A stretch of DNA of 64,000 nt from Actinomadura oligospora ATCC 43269 (GTDB lineage Bacteria > Actinomycetota > Actinomycetes > Streptosporangiales > Streptosporangiaceae). The stretch is taken from NCBI RefSeq assembly GCF_000518265.1, contig NZ_KI912411.1, forward strand, positions 248,001 through 312,000. Reading direction: 5' to 3'. The notes beneath the pieces were generated by a model. That model saw nothing but the letters and a program-made list of their open reading frames with translations, was not told where the DNA came from and did not search any database. Numbering within the stretch: the stretch's first letter is position 1; every line of letters starts with the position of its first letter. Below, one piece after another: positions 47,189 through 55,770 of the stretch. The position numbers and the translations under genes were made by a program.

Positions 47189-48243
47189 GATTCGGGGCAG
47201 ATGAGGCGTCGAAGGGGCGGTGCGGCGGGGACTCCGCAACCGACTCGGCGGCGAACGGGGTCGAGTGGTTCACCGAACAGGTCTCCCGCGCGTTGATGCC
47301 GTCGGAGTTCAGTCCGCTGGACTCCGGCAGATTCCACGCCGAGGGGGCCCAGCTGGATCTGGGGTCCGTCCAGGTGTCCAGGTTCGCCTACTCTCCGCTT
47401 CGCTCGCGCCGGACGATGAGGTTGATCCGCGCCGGGGATCCGGAGCAGTACCAGCTGGGTGTGGTCCTCAGGGGCAGCGCGTGGTTCGCGCAGAACGGTG
47501 CCGAGGCGGGCCTTCGGCCGGGGGACATGGCGATCTGGGACACCTCCCGCCCCTACGAGTCCGGTTCGGGGCTTGACGGCCGTGACGTCGAGGTCGGGGT
47601 CCTGCAGATTCCCAAGTCCCTGATGCCGTTGCCGTCCCAGCAGGTCGACCGGTTCCTCGCCCGGCGGGTCCCCGCCGGAAGCGGCCTGCCCGCCGTCCTG
47701 ACCGACTTCCTGCTCTCGCTCGCCGCGAACGCTCCCGGCGCCCGTCCGGGCAGCATGGCCTCGCTGGGGCACATGGCGGTGGAGCTGACGGCCGCGAGCC
47801 TCGCCCAGCATCTCGGGGGTCACCGGGAGGTGCCCGCCGAGGTCCGCGCGCACGGGCTGCACCGCCGGGTCAACACGTTCATCGACCAGAACCTGGGCGA
47901 CCCCGACCTGTCTCCCCGCCTGATCGCCGAGCGGCATCACATCTCGTTGCGGACGCTGTACACGCTGTTCGAGGGCGAGCCCGAGGGGGTCGCGGCGTCC
48001 ATCCGGCGGCGCAGGCTCGAGCGCTGCCGGGCCGACCTGTCCTCCCCCGAGCTTCGGGACCGGCCCGTCCAGGCGATCGCCGCGCGCTGGGGTTTCACCA
48101 GCGCCGCCGCCTTCAGCCGGACGTTCCGCGCCGCCTATGGCATCAGCCCCCTTGATCATCGCCAGCAGGCCCTCGGTGATCACGGGACTCCCGCGGGTCC
48201 CGAGTCGCGGGCGGACGTCGGGCGGCGCGGTTCTCCTGAATAG
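47176..48243 (+). CDS. AraC-family transcriptional regulator
   Basis: 355 residues from GTG at 47176. The N-terminal half (VEWFTEQVSRALMPSEFSPL; EQYQLGVVLRGSAWFAQNGA; GLRPGDMAIWDTSRPYESGS) is the cupin-like AraC-ligand-binding domain. The C-terminal 110 residues hold the two helix-turn-helix motifs: LSPRLIAERHHISLRTLYTL, and RPVQAIAARWGFTSAAAFSR followed by TFRAAYGISP. It lies divergently to the lectin gene and directly before thyA. The ligand and targets are unknown; the repeated element at its promoter suggests autoregulation or control of the lectin. Confidence 0.9.
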   Translation: MHRVRFGADEASKGRCGGDSATDSAANGVEWFTEQVSRALMPSEFSPLDSGRFHAEGAQLDLGSVQVSRFAYSPLRSRRTMRLIRAGDPEQYQLGVVLRGSAWFAQNGAEAGLRPGDMAIWDTSRPYESGSGLDGRDVEVGVLQIPKSLMPLPSQQVDRFLARRVPAGSGLPAVLTDFLLSLAANAPGARPGSMASLGHMAVELTAASLAQHLGGHREVPAEVRAHGLHRRVNTFIDQNLGDPDLSPRLIAERHHISLRTLYTLFEGEPEGVAASIRRRRLERCRADLSSPELRDRPVQAIAARWGFTSAAAFSRTFRAAYGISPLDHRQQALGDHGTPAGPESRADVGRRGSPE

Positions 48244-48246
48244 ACT
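48241..48246 (+). promoter_or_regulatory. Candidate -10 element of a leaderless thyA promoter
   Basis: TAGACT at 48241-48246, which contains the stop codon of the AraC-family gene, matches the actinobacterial -10 consensus TANNNT. It stands six bases before the thyA ATG, the distance expected when transcription starts at the A of the start codon. No ribosome-binding site precedes that ATG (CTTGCGGT). The -35 side is unconvincing. Confidence 0.4.
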
Positions 48247-48252
48247 TGCGGT

Positions 48253-49050
48253 ATGCCGGACACGCAGTACGAAGACCTGCTCAGCCATGTGCTCACCACG
48301 GGTGCCCGCAAGGAGGACCGCACGGGGACGGGGACGCGTTCGGTCTTCGGCCACCAGTTGCGCTACCGGCTGTCCGACGGCTTCCCGCTGATCACGACGA
48401 AGAAGGTCCACTTCCGGTCGATCGCGTACGAGCTGCTGTGGTTCCTGCGGGGCGACTCGAACGTCCGGTGGCTGCAGGAGAACGGCGTCACGATCTGGGA
48501 CGAGTGGGCCGCGCCGGACGGCGACCTCGGTCCGGTCTACGGCGTGCAGTGGCGGTCGTGGCCGACCCCGGACGGCGGGCACGTGGACCAGATCAGCGAG
48601 GTCCTGCGCACGCTGCGTGAGAATCCCGACTCCCGGCGGATCATCGTGTCGGCGTGGAACGTCGCCGACATCCCGCGGATGGCGCTGCCGCCGTGCCACG
48701 CGTTCTTCCAGTTCCACGTCGCCGACGGAAAGCTGTCCTGCCAGCTGTACCAGCGCAGCGCGGACCTGTTCCTCGGCGTGCCGTTCAACATCGCCAGCTA
48801 CGCCCTGCTGACGCACATGATCGCCGAGCAGGTCGGCCTCGACGTCGGCGACTTCATCTGGACCGGGGGCGACTGCCACATCTACGACAACCACCAAGAG
48901 CAGGTCCGCACGCAGCTCGCCCGCGAGGCGCGGCCGTTCCCGACCCTCAGCCTGAAGCCGGCCGACAGCCTGTTCGACTACACCTACGATCACTTCACGC
49001 TGAGCGGCTACGACCCGCACCCCGGGATCAAGGCGCCGGTGGCGGTGTGA
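48253..49050 (+). CDS. thyA: Thymidylate synthase
   Basis: Methylates dUMP to dTMP with methylene-tetrahydrofolate as carbon donor and reductant, producing dihydrofolate. The 265-residue protein is collinear with E. coli ThyA. The catalytic Cys lies in ALPPCHAFFQFHV near residue 146; QLYQRSADLFLGVPFNIASY binds dUMP, the N-terminal DRTGTGTRSVFGHQLRY carries the phosphate-binding Arg, and the C-terminus is GIKAPVAV. Downstream lies folA, which regenerates the cofactor. Between the two genes the junction sequence is triplicated. No ribosome-binding site is visible before ATG, which suits a leaderless transcript. Confidence 0.98.
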   Translation: MPDTQYEDLLSHVLTTGARKEDRTGTGTRSVFGHQLRYRLSDGFPLITTKKVHFRSIAYELLWFLRGDSNVRWLQENGVTIWDEWAAPDGDLGPVYGVQWRSWPTPDGGHVDQISEVLRTLRENPDSRRIIVSAWNVADIPRMALPPCHAFFQFHVADGKLSCQLYQRSADLFLGVPFNIASYALLTHMIAEQVGLDVGDFIWTGGDCHIYDNHQEQVRTQLAREARPFPTLSLKPADSLFDYTYDHFTLSGYDPHPGIKAPVAV

Positions 49051-49085
49051 TCGAAGGTGGCGGTGTGATCGGGGTGGCGGTGTGA
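49035..49085 (+). repeat. Three short direct repeats at the thyA-folA junction
   Basis: GGTGGCGGTGTGATCG occurs three times in a row with an 18- and then a 17-bp period. The first copy contains the thyA stop and the third the likely folA start. The spacing places only the third GTG in the folA frame, so it looks like slippage duplication of a compact stop/start junction. Confidence 0.75.
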
Positions 49086-49543
49086 TCGGGCTCGTCTGGG
49101 CGCAGTCGTCCAACGGTGTCATCGGCCGTGACGGCACGTTGCCGTGGCACCTGCCGGAGGACATGAAGCACTTCCGTACCCTGACCGCGGGTGCGACCGT
49201 CCTGATGGGGCGCCGCACGTGGGAGTCGCTGCCGCCGCGGTTCCGGCCGCTGCCGGGGCGGCGCAACCTGGTGCTTTCGCGCACGCGGCAGGACGGCGCG
49301 GAGACCTTCCCCGACCTGTCGCAGGCGCTGGCCGCAGCGACCGGGGACGTGTGGGTGATGGGTGGCGCGGCCGTGTACGAGGCGGCGCTGCCGCTGGCCG
49401 ACCGGATCGAGGTCACCGAGATCCGCGAGCCGTTCGAAGGCGACACCTACGCGCCGAACATAGGTCGCTCAGCGGACTCCGTCGGGCCCTGGCAGGAGTC
49501 GTCCACCGGCTTGCACTACCGCTTCCTGACCTGGAACAACTGA
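49082..49543 (+). CDS. folA: Dihydrofolate reductase
   Basis: NADPH-dependent reduction of dihydrofolate to tetrahydrofolate, closing the thymidylate cycle begun by ThyA. The 153-residue protein has every family landmark: IGLVWAQSSNGVIGRDGTLP with the WHLPEDMKHFR loop, VLMGRRTWESLPPRFRPLPG, RRNLVLSRT, VWVMGGAAVYEAALPLADRI and a final LHYRFLTW. The conserved acidic residue that protonates the substrate is Glu in HLPEDMKHF. The start is GTG at 49082, inside the third copy of the junction repeat; the earlier GTG codons lie in other frames. It converges on nuoB. Confidence 0.97.
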   Translation: MIGLVWAQSSNGVIGRDGTLPWHLPEDMKHFRTLTAGATVLMGRRTWESLPPRFRPLPGRRNLVLSRTRQDGAETFPDLSQALAAATGDVWVMGGAAVYEAALPLADRIEVTEIREPFEGDTYAPNIGRSADSVGPWQESSTGLHYRFLTWNN

Positions 49544-49577
49544 GGTCGGCGGCCCCGGTTCCCGCGGACCGGTGTGC

Positions 49578-50132
49578 TCACTCAGGGCCGGATCGGACGT
49601 TGATCAGCGGTAGCCGTGTGAGGCGGGCTCGTTCCTCCGCGGCGATCTCGGCCTCGCGGTGGGCGCCCAGCCTGGTGTTCTGGACCTTGTCGTGGATCTT
49701 GACGATGGCGTCGAGCAGCATCTCCGGGCGGGGCGGGCAGCCGGGCAGGTAGATGTCGACCGGGACGATGTGGTCGACGCCCTGCACGATCGCGTAGTTG
49801 TTGAACATGCCGCCGGACGAGGCGCACACGCCCATCGCGATGACCCACTTGGGCGCGGCCATCTGGTCGTAGAGCCGCCGCAGGACGGGCGCCATCTTCT
49901 GGCTGACCCGTCCGGCCACGATCATCAGGTCGGCCTGGCGGGGCGTCGCGGAGGCGCGTTCCATGCCGAACCGGGCGAAGTCGTGGCGCGGGTCGCCGAC
50001 CGCCATCAGCTCCATGCTGCAGCAGGCCAGTCCGAACGTCATCGGCCACATCGACGACTTGCGCGCCAGCCCGGCCATCGTCTCGACGGTCGTGAGCAGG
50101 AAGTCGCCGGGGAGGTGTTCTTCGAGTCCCAT
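49578..50132 (-). CDS. nuoB: NADH-quinone oxidoreductase subunit B, free-standing copy
   Basis: Complex I peripheral-arm subunit carrying the N2 4Fe-4S cluster. 184 residues from ATG at 50132, preceded by GGAAGGACT. The four cluster ligands are present: the tandem C37-C38 in FGLACCSMELM, one in AMGVCASSGGMFNN and one in YLPGCPPRPEMLLDA. The family signature stretch ASATPRQADLMIVAGRVSQK is intact. None of the other nuo genes adjoin it; actinomycetes often keep extra separate nuoB copies. It is divergent from a LysR-family regulator, 84 bp away. Confidence 0.95.
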   Translation of the reverse strand: MGLEEHLPGDFLLTTVETMAGLARKSSMWPMTFGLACCSMELMAVGDPRHDFARFGMERASATPRQADLMIVAGRVSQKMAPVLRRLYDQMAAPKWVIAMGVCASSGGMFNNYAIVQGVDHIVPVDIYLPGCPPRPEMLLDAIVKIHDKVQNTRLGAHREAEIAAEERARLTRLPLINVRSGPE

Positions 50133-50189
50133 AGTCCTTCCAGGCTGGTCGGGCGCGGAACGGGGATCAATCACCGATTCCGCCATGAT

Positions 50190-50210
50190 CGTTTGGTCGC
50201 GCGACACAAT
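50190..50210. promoter_or_regulatory. Imperfect dyad in the nuoB/LysR divergent promoter
   Basis: Around TCGCGCGA (50197-50204) the sequence TTGGTCGCGCGACACAA is nearly symmetric and shows a T-N11-A-like arrangement typical of LysR operators. It sits in the middle of the 84 bp between the two divergent starts. Candidate site only. Confidence 0.35.
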
Positions 50211-50216
50211 GGGCGC

Positions 50217-51107
50217 ATGGAGATGCGCGAGATCGAGGCGTTCCTGGAGGTCGCCCGGGAGCTGCACTTCGGCCGCGCGGCCAAGCGGCTGCGCCTGTCC
50301 ACCCCTCGGGTGAGCCAGGCGGTGCGCGCGTTGGAACGCCGGATCGGCGCTCCGCTGTTCGAGCGGACGACCCGTAGGGTGCGGCTGACGCCGCTGGGCG
50401 AGCGGCTGCGCACCGAACTCGCGCCCGCGTACGAACGCATGGAACGCGCCCTCGCCGACGCGCGCAGCGGCGCGGGCACCAAGGTGCTGCGCGTCGGCGT
50501 CGCGACCAGCCTGCCCGCCGCCGTGGTCGAGAAGGAGATCCAGGCGTTCGAGCGGGCCCACCCGGACTGCGCCGTGGTGCGCTCCGCACACCCCAACACC
50601 GAACCGTTCCGATGGGCGGACGAGTGGCCCGTGGACGTGTTCATCGGCTGGCTGCCCGAGGATCCCGCGCCGATGGAGGCCAGGGGCTTCCGTGTCGGCC
50701 GGGCCTGGCATCGTGAGGGCCGGGCGGCCCTGCTGGCGACGGGACACCCGCTGGGACGGCACGTGTCCATCGATGTCGAGGAGCTGGCCGACCACGACGT
50801 CCTGTACCCGAGCAGCATGCCGCCGGACCTGGCCGACCTGTGGATACCGCCCGCCACCCCCGCCGGTGTCCCGCTGCGCCGGGTGCCCCGGCACCGGTCC
50901 GCGACCCTCGAGGAGGCGATCCTGCTGGTCGCCCAGGGCGAGGTGATCCATCTGACGATCGGCTCGGTGCGTCCGGACAATCCTCATGTCGTCACGGTGC
51001 CGGTGTCGGGCCTGGCTCCGATGGTCGTCGCTCCCGTCTGGCTCGCCTCCACAGACGGTGCGCTGGTACCGCTGGACTGGAAATGTCCGACCGGGACACC
51101 ACCATGA
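50217..51107 (+). CDS. LysR-family transcriptional regulator
   Basis: 296 residues from ATG at 50217. The N-terminal winged helix is classical: MREIEAFLEVARELHFGRAA, KRLRLSTPRVSQAVRALERR and IGAPLFERTTRRVRLTPLGE. The effector-binding domain starts near VLRVGVATSLPAAVVEKEIQ and continues with the LysR-substrate pattern to the C-terminus. It is divergent from nuoB, so control of nuoB is possible. The effector is unknown. Confidence 0.93.
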   Translation: MEMREIEAFLEVARELHFGRAAKRLRLSTPRVSQAVRALERRIGAPLFERTTRRVRLTPLGERLRTELAPAYERMERALADARSGAGTKVLRVGVATSLPAAVVEKEIQAFERAHPDCAVVRSAHPNTEPFRWADEWPVDVFIGWLPEDPAPMEARGFRVGRAWHREGRAALLATGHPLGRHVSIDVEELADHDVLYPSSMPPDLADLWIPPATPAGVPLRRVPRHRSATLEEAILLVAQGEVIHLTIGSVRPDNPHVVTVPVSGLAPMVVAPVWLASTDGALVPLDWKCPTGTPP

Positions 51108-51138
51108 ACGGGCGACCCCAGCCCTCCGGAGGAGAACC

Positions 51139-52086
51139 GTGTCCCTTCCCGTGCTTCCCCAGCCCGCGCCCGGCGAGGTGCTGTTGGTGGGTACCTGTTA
51201 TCGAGATGGCGTGACGGGGTGGGGCGGACTGCTTAACGAGATCGGCGGCGAACGTGAAGGGGACGTGCTCATCGTCGCCGATGGTGGGGTGCGGCTCCGA
51301 CTGATCGAAGGTCGTGAGTGGAACAGCCTGAACGGCGGGAACTTCCCGGCGCTCCTCCCGGACGGCGGCCCGGAACCTCTGGTCGTCGTCTTGGCCGACA
51401 TCCCGGTGGTGTTCGGCGGGGACGGGCCGTTGCTGGTGGATCTGGTGGAGATCCCCGGTCGCGGCGTCCGGGTCCCGTCAGCGCGGCTCGGCGAGATCCT
51501 GACCGGCCTGACGGACGGCGCGCTCACCTTCACCGACCTGGTGCGCGACATGGACGTCTGCGGGATGTACCAGGGCGACAACGGTCGGGCCGCGTTCCTC
51601 GCACCGACCACGCTGCCCCCGCGACGGACGCTCCCGCCCCTGCCCGCCAGCGACGTCTCCCTGCTGGTGCGTACCTGCTTCGACGACGAGGAGGGCTGGC
51701 GCGCCCTGCTCGCCGAGCTGGGCGGAACCAACGAGGACGGCTGGGTCGGCGCCGACCTGGACATGGACGAGATCGATCCGGACCACTTCCCCCTGACGGC
51801 GTTGACCGTCGACGACCGGGTCTACGAAGACCTCCAGCCTGGCCAGGTGCCCGCGCTGGTCCCGCCTCAGGAGCACACCACGCTGGTCGCGCTCGCCGAT
51901 GCCCGGACCTTCAGCGAGCCGGGCCGTCCGCTGACCGTCGTCGACCTGTACGACACTCCGGGGCAGCCCGCCGTCCTCCCCTGCCGGATGGTCGGGTCAC
52001 TGGCGGGCAACCTGGAGATCGCCAACATGGACTTCTTCGAGTTCATCGCCCTGGAGGGCGTCGAGCCGTGGTGGAACGGCTCCTGA
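51139..52086 (+). CDS. Protein with two tandem DUF6924-like domains
   Basis: 315 residues from GTG at 51139, preceded by GGAGGAGAACC. Two related halves: VLLVGTCYRDGVTGWGGLLN (residues about 12-40) matches LLVRTCFDDEEGWRALLAEL (about 175-200), and both are followed by an acidic segment and a strand-rich end (EPLVVVLADIPVVFG and HTTLVALADARTFS). I associate this pattern with the actinobacterial DUF6924 family, of unknown function; the name is moderately sure, the internal duplication is plain. Likely soluble. It converges on the RiPP cluster and is probably not part of it. Confidence 0.78.
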   Translation: MSLPVLPQPAPGEVLLVGTCYRDGVTGWGGLLNEIGGEREGDVLIVADGGVRLRLIEGREWNSLNGGNFPALLPDGGPEPLVVVLADIPVVFGGDGPLLVDLVEIPGRGVRVPSARLGEILTGLTDGALTFTDLVRDMDVCGMYQGDNGRAAFLAPTTLPPRRTLPPLPASDVSLLVRTCFDDEEGWRALLAELGGTNEDGWVGADLDMDEIDPDHFPLTALTVDDRVYEDLQPGQVPALVPPQEHTTLVALADARTFSEPGRPLTVVDLYDTPGQPAVLPCRMVGSLAGNLEIANMDFFEFIALEGVEPWWNGS

Positions 52087-52206
52087 GCTGACGGCCTGTG
52101 CGTTCAGGGTGAGGTGAGGTCAGCGTCTTCTTGATGAGCCCGTTGACCTGGTCGGTCATCGCTCCCGCCTCAGGCTCGCATCTGGAGCCGGTTCGCGCTC
52201 GCAGAA

Positions 52207-53118
52207 TCAGCGGGTGAACCCGCAGGTCTCGGGGCTGTGGACGCCTTGGAGGTCCGGTTGGAGCAGGGATGTCATCGCCTTGGTGACGCTTCTCAGGTCC
52301 GCTGGCCGCAGTCCCAGTCCCCACCGGTTGCACTGGAACGTGGCGTTCGCCGTCAGCCAGGAGCGTTTTCCGACCGTCAGCGCGCCGTCGAAATCCAGTG
52401 CGCGGAGTTCGTGCGCGGTCTGCTGATTGCTGAGGACCGCTTCGCGCAGGAGACGGATCTCGGCAGGGACGAGGCGCGCGAGCAGGTCGGGCGAGAGTCG
52501 GTAGAGCTCCTGCGCGAGCCCGGGGGTGATGCCTTCCGGCGGACTGTCGGCCGCGCTGTCGACTGCCGCGACCAGGGTGTCGAGTCGTTTCCAGACGTCC
52601 CACGCCTCGGCGGCGTCCTCGAGGCAGAGTCGCAGCAGGTGGTTGACCATCGCCGCCCACAGGCCGGACGCGCCGACGCTCGCCGGAGCCGTGGGGCGCG
52701 TGGCTTCGTAGGCCAGGGCGAGCAGGGTGTCGCGGTTCCAGTGTCGGTGGGCGACGGCCATCCCGGCGGGGCCGCCGAAGCGGTGGAACTCGGGTTCGTA
52801 CACGGCGAGCCGATGTCCCACGAGTTCGCCGCGCTCGGTTTCGTCACCGATCCAGGGGAGGAGTTCTGGGGCCAGCCGCGTCTCCAGGTCGGGGCCGTGG
52901 AAGCGTAGTCGCAGCCCGGGGTATTTGCGGACGAAGAAGCACAGCTCGAACCGCTGTTCGGCACGCCACCGCGTGATCGCCTCTCCGAGTCGCTTCCACG
53001 GCACTCGCGGCCCTCCGGTGGCGGGGTCGGTTCCGATGAGCAGGCGCACCTCCAGCCACCGGTCGCCCTCGTCCGGGTTCTCGTCCAACGGCTCGAGGAC
53101 GTCGGTGAGGCGGCTCAT
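52207..53118 (-). CDS. Thiopeptide-type bacteriocin biosynthesis protein (LanB elimination-domain partner)
   Basis: 303 residues of the thiopeptide-type / SpaB C-terminal family, the half of a split LanB that eliminates glutamate from glutamylated Ser/Thr to give dehydroamino acids. Family text: WLEVRLLIGTDPATGGPRVP, RFELCFFVRKYPGLRLRFHG, ERGELVGHRLAVYEPEFHRF GG and ELRALDFDGALTVGKRSWLT. Members of this fold also include pyridine-forming cyclases, so which reaction applies is open. Its ATG overlaps the LanB stop by 4 bp, so the two halves are made together. Confidence 0.88.
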   Translation of the reverse strand: MSRLTDVLEPLDENPDEGDRWLEVRLLIGTDPATGGPRVPWKRLGEAITRWRAEQRFELCFFVRKYPGLRLRFHGPDLETRLAPELLPWIGDETERGELVGHRLAVYEPEFHRFGGPAGMAVAHRHWNRDTLLALAYEATRPTAPASVGASGLWAAMVNHLLRLCLEDAAEAWDVWKRLDTLVAAVDSAADSPPEGITPGLAQELYRLSPDLLARLVPAEIRLLREAVLSNQQTAHELRALDFDGALTVGKRSWLTANATFQCNRWGLGLRPADLRSVTKAMTSLLQPDLQGVHSPETCGFTR

Positions 53119-55751
53119 GACTCGTGCACCTTCTTCCAGTAGGTCCTGTCGTGCCAGGCCACCGCGAGTTCGCAGGAGAAGCGGTCACCGGTTTCGGCGC
53201 ACTCGACCCAGTTCTGTGGTGTCCCGTGGACCTCGAAGAACTCCACCGGGCGCGGCCGTTCCTCCAGCCTGCGCAGCAGCGCCGCCACCGCGAGCGGGCT
53301 CTGGGTGAGCAGGAAGAGCGGTGGGGCCTCCGGGTCGTCCTCGACGGTGGCCCATACCGTTTCCGGAAGACCGAGGCCGTCGGCGAACGCGCGCCAGGAC
53401 AGATAGCGGTTCGCCTCGTCCCGGGCGAGCATCTCCGCAAGCCTCCCTTCGTCCAGGGCCCAGCGGGCGGGTGACAGGACGGCCGAGGACGGGAGTTCGA
53501 TCCGTGGAAGGTGGCCGCCCGGGGCTGGCGGCGGCAGCAGGCGGCGGCAGAGGAACTCCCAGCCGTGGCCAAGGGCAAGGCGGTGCAGGACGAAGCCGCG
53601 CGGATCCCGTCCGCCGACAGCTGCGGACGAGTTGTAGACCGGGACGAGCGCCTCGCCGCGCGACGGGTCCCTGAGGAAGGGGAGCAGGCGTCGTCCGTCG
53701 ACCTGGACCACCGTCCGGTCGGTCTCGGCCGTGTGGGTCGTTGAGGCGAGGCGATGTGCGGTGACGGCGGGGCGGGCGGCGGCGTTGGGGTTGGGTGTGT
53801 CGGCTCCGGCGATCTCGATCGCCTGCGCCGTCCCGCTTGGCCAGGACGCGTACCAGTCCCGGACCGCGACGGCGAGCGGGGAGATGCGTGCCGGCTCGCC
53901 GAGCAACGGCTCGAACCGGGCGGACACCGCCAGCGGATGCGGTCTCCCCCACTCGACGCGAAGCCCGTCAGGTTCGCAGACGGCCAGCACGACCGCCCCA
54001 CCCGGCCCCGCTGTCGGTTCGGAGCGCAGCTCCGTCTCCGGTATGCGGTAGGGCGAACGCGACGCGACAGACGCGCGCAGCCGATCGCGCCAGCGGAGAG
54101 CCGCCCGATGGCGATGCGAGCGCAGTTCTTCCGTGATGCGAGCGGCTTCCGAACCCTTCGGCGGCGCCATCCCGTGCGTCGTCCGGTAAGGGATTCCGGC
54201 GTTACCGACGAGCAGTTCGAGGGGCGTCTCCGGCGAACCGGCCGATACGCCGAGCAGGAGGCGCATGGTCGACCGGCGCAGCAGTTCCGGGCCCTGGTCG
54301 TTCTCGTAGTGGGCCAGTGTCTCCGCGGTGGCGCGCCGGACCGTTTCCAGGAACCCGGGAGTCCACGTCGCCGCGAGCCCCGGACGATGGTCGACACGCA
54401 CCGGCCATCGTGACGGGCCGACCGTGACGCCCGCGCGTCCGGCGAACGCCCGGATGTCCTCCCTGATCTCCGTCAGGCGCTCACGAAGCTCGTCCATCCC
54501 CATCACCGTCAGGTGTTCGGCCAGATCGCGACAGGCTGTGCGCAGACGTGCCACGGTCGCCGACCAGTCCTCGCGGTCGCCGTCCGGGAGCTTGTCGCCG
54601 ACTTCGGTCAGGGCCGTCCACGGATCGGCGTCCGTCGATGCCAGCCGCAGGTCGGGGCAGAGCATGTTCTGCGCCACCAGGCGGTTCGCGGCCTCGCCGA
54701 GCAGTGCGGCCACCTCGTCGTGCGGCCGGGCGGCAGCCAGGTCGGAGATCACGGAGTGGAGATCCTTCGCATGGCCGTCGCCGTAGGCGCGAAGAAGCAG
54801 ATCGGTCCACGGATCCGATCGCAGGGGCAGCCATCCCCGCTCGGAGACCGTCGGGCGCCACACATGCCAGCCGTCCGGGAACTCGCGGACGGTCACGGCC
54901 AGCCGGACGGGGGCCTCCCAGCGATACCTGGGCCTCCGCACGATCGCGTCCAGGATCACCTGGAAGATCGTCAGATCCGGGGTGACGGCGTGGCGGGGCT
55001 CCGCGGCGCGAAGCGTGATTCTCGCTTCCCGTTCGGCGGCGGCGCGGCCGGTCTCGTCCATGCCGACCGGGACGACCCCGGCCCACAGCCCGTGTGGCGT
55101 GGGACGGGTCGCCGCGCGGACCAGGTAGGCGAACACCCCGCGTTCCATGCGTTCGGTCCGGGCTGCCGATCGTCGGCTCCGGACAGCCGGGGTTCCCTCG
55201 CCCGCCTCGGCGCACCGTCGCAGCTCCGCCTCCCAGCTCGCCGAGAGCTCGGGGCTGGCCAGCAGCAGCGCCTTGCGGAAGTGCGCGCCCCCCGCCGCCC
55301 GGCGCAGGGCGAGGCGTTCTCGCCGCAGAACCGCGGCGTGCTCCTTCACGAACGAGGCGAGCAGGTCCCCCAGCCACAGCCGAACCTGCTGCTCGCCCGC
55401 GAGCGCCTCCGCCAGCGCGGGGTCGACGGCCGGACGCCGGAGCAGTTCGTCGAGATGGTCGAGCGGCTCGGCGTCCCGATGGATCTGGCGCTTGACGGCG
55501 AGCAGCAGACGCCGGACGCGGCGGTCGGGGGCCTCGGGGACCGCCGCGTGCAGGAGGGCGTCGATGTGCGGGCGGCGGGCGATGATCTCGTCCCGTGCGC
55601 TCATCACCTGGCGCGCCGCACCAGCGAGCGCGGGGGCGTGGAAGGGGGCGAGAGTCTGCGCCGGAAGAGCGGCGCAGCGCAGCACCGCGTCCGGGAACAC
55701 CTCGATCGCGGCGGCTCCCAGAACCGGCGGCTCCGGCGGCTTGGGGTTCAC
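53115..55751 (-). CDS. Lantibiotic dehydratase, glutamylation domain (split LanB)
   Basis: 878-residue N-terminal LanB-like protein that would use glutamyl-tRNA to activate Ser/Thr of the precursor. Lantibiotic-dehydratase landmarks are AYLVRAATRPTPHGLWAGVV and EARITLRAAEPRHAVTPDLT early on. Later ones are LVPVYNSSAAVGGRDPRGFV, RLALGHGWEFL and RIELPSSAVLSPARWALDEG. The C-terminus RTYWKKVHES ends without the elimination domain, which is encoded by the next gene. The GTG start at 55751 is preceded by GAGGTGGAACC. It lies 19 bp after the MBL-fold gene. Confidence 0.92.
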   Translation of the reverse strand: MNPKPPEPPVLGAAAIEVFPDAVLRCAALPAQTLAPFHAPALAGAARQVMSARDEIIARRPHIDALLHAAVPEAPDRRVRRLLLAVKRQIHRDAEPLDHLDELLRRPAVDPALAEALAGEQQVRLWLGDLLASFVKEHAAVLRRERLALRRAAGGAHFRKALLLASPELSASWEAELRRCAEAGEGTPAVRSRRSAARTERMERGVFAYLVRAATRPTPHGLWAGVVPVGMDETGRAAAEREARITLRAAEPRHAVTPDLTIFQVILDAIVRRPRYRWEAPVRLAVTVREFPDGWHVWRPTVSERGWLPLRSDPWTDLLLRAYGDGHAKDLHSVISDLAAARPHDEVAALLGEAANRLVAQNMLCPDLRLASTDADPWTALTEVGDKLPDGDREDWSATVARLRTACRDLAEHLTVMGMDELRERLTEIREDIRAFAGRAGVTVGPSRWPVRVDHRPGLAATWTPGFLETVRRATAETLAHYENDQGPELLRRSTMRLLLGVSAGSPETPLELLVGNAGIPYRTTHGMAPPKGSEAARITEELRSHRHRAALRWRDRLRASVASRSPYRIPETELRSEPTAGPGGAVVLAVCEPDGLRVEWGRPHPLAVSARFEPLLGEPARISPLAVAVRDWYASWPSGTAQAIEIAGADTPNPNAAARPAVTAHRLASTTHTAETDRTVVQVDGRRLLPFLRDPSRGEALVPVYNSSAAVGGRDPRGFVLHRLALGHGWEFLCRRLLPPPAPGGHLPRIELPSSAVLSPARWALDEGRLAEMLARDEANRYLSWRAFADGLGLPETVWATVEDDPEAPPLFLLTQSPLAVAALLRRLEERPRPVEFFEVHGTPQNWVECAETGDRFSCELAVAWHDRTYWKKVHES

Positions 55752-55770
55752 GGTTCCACCTCGCGTCCGG

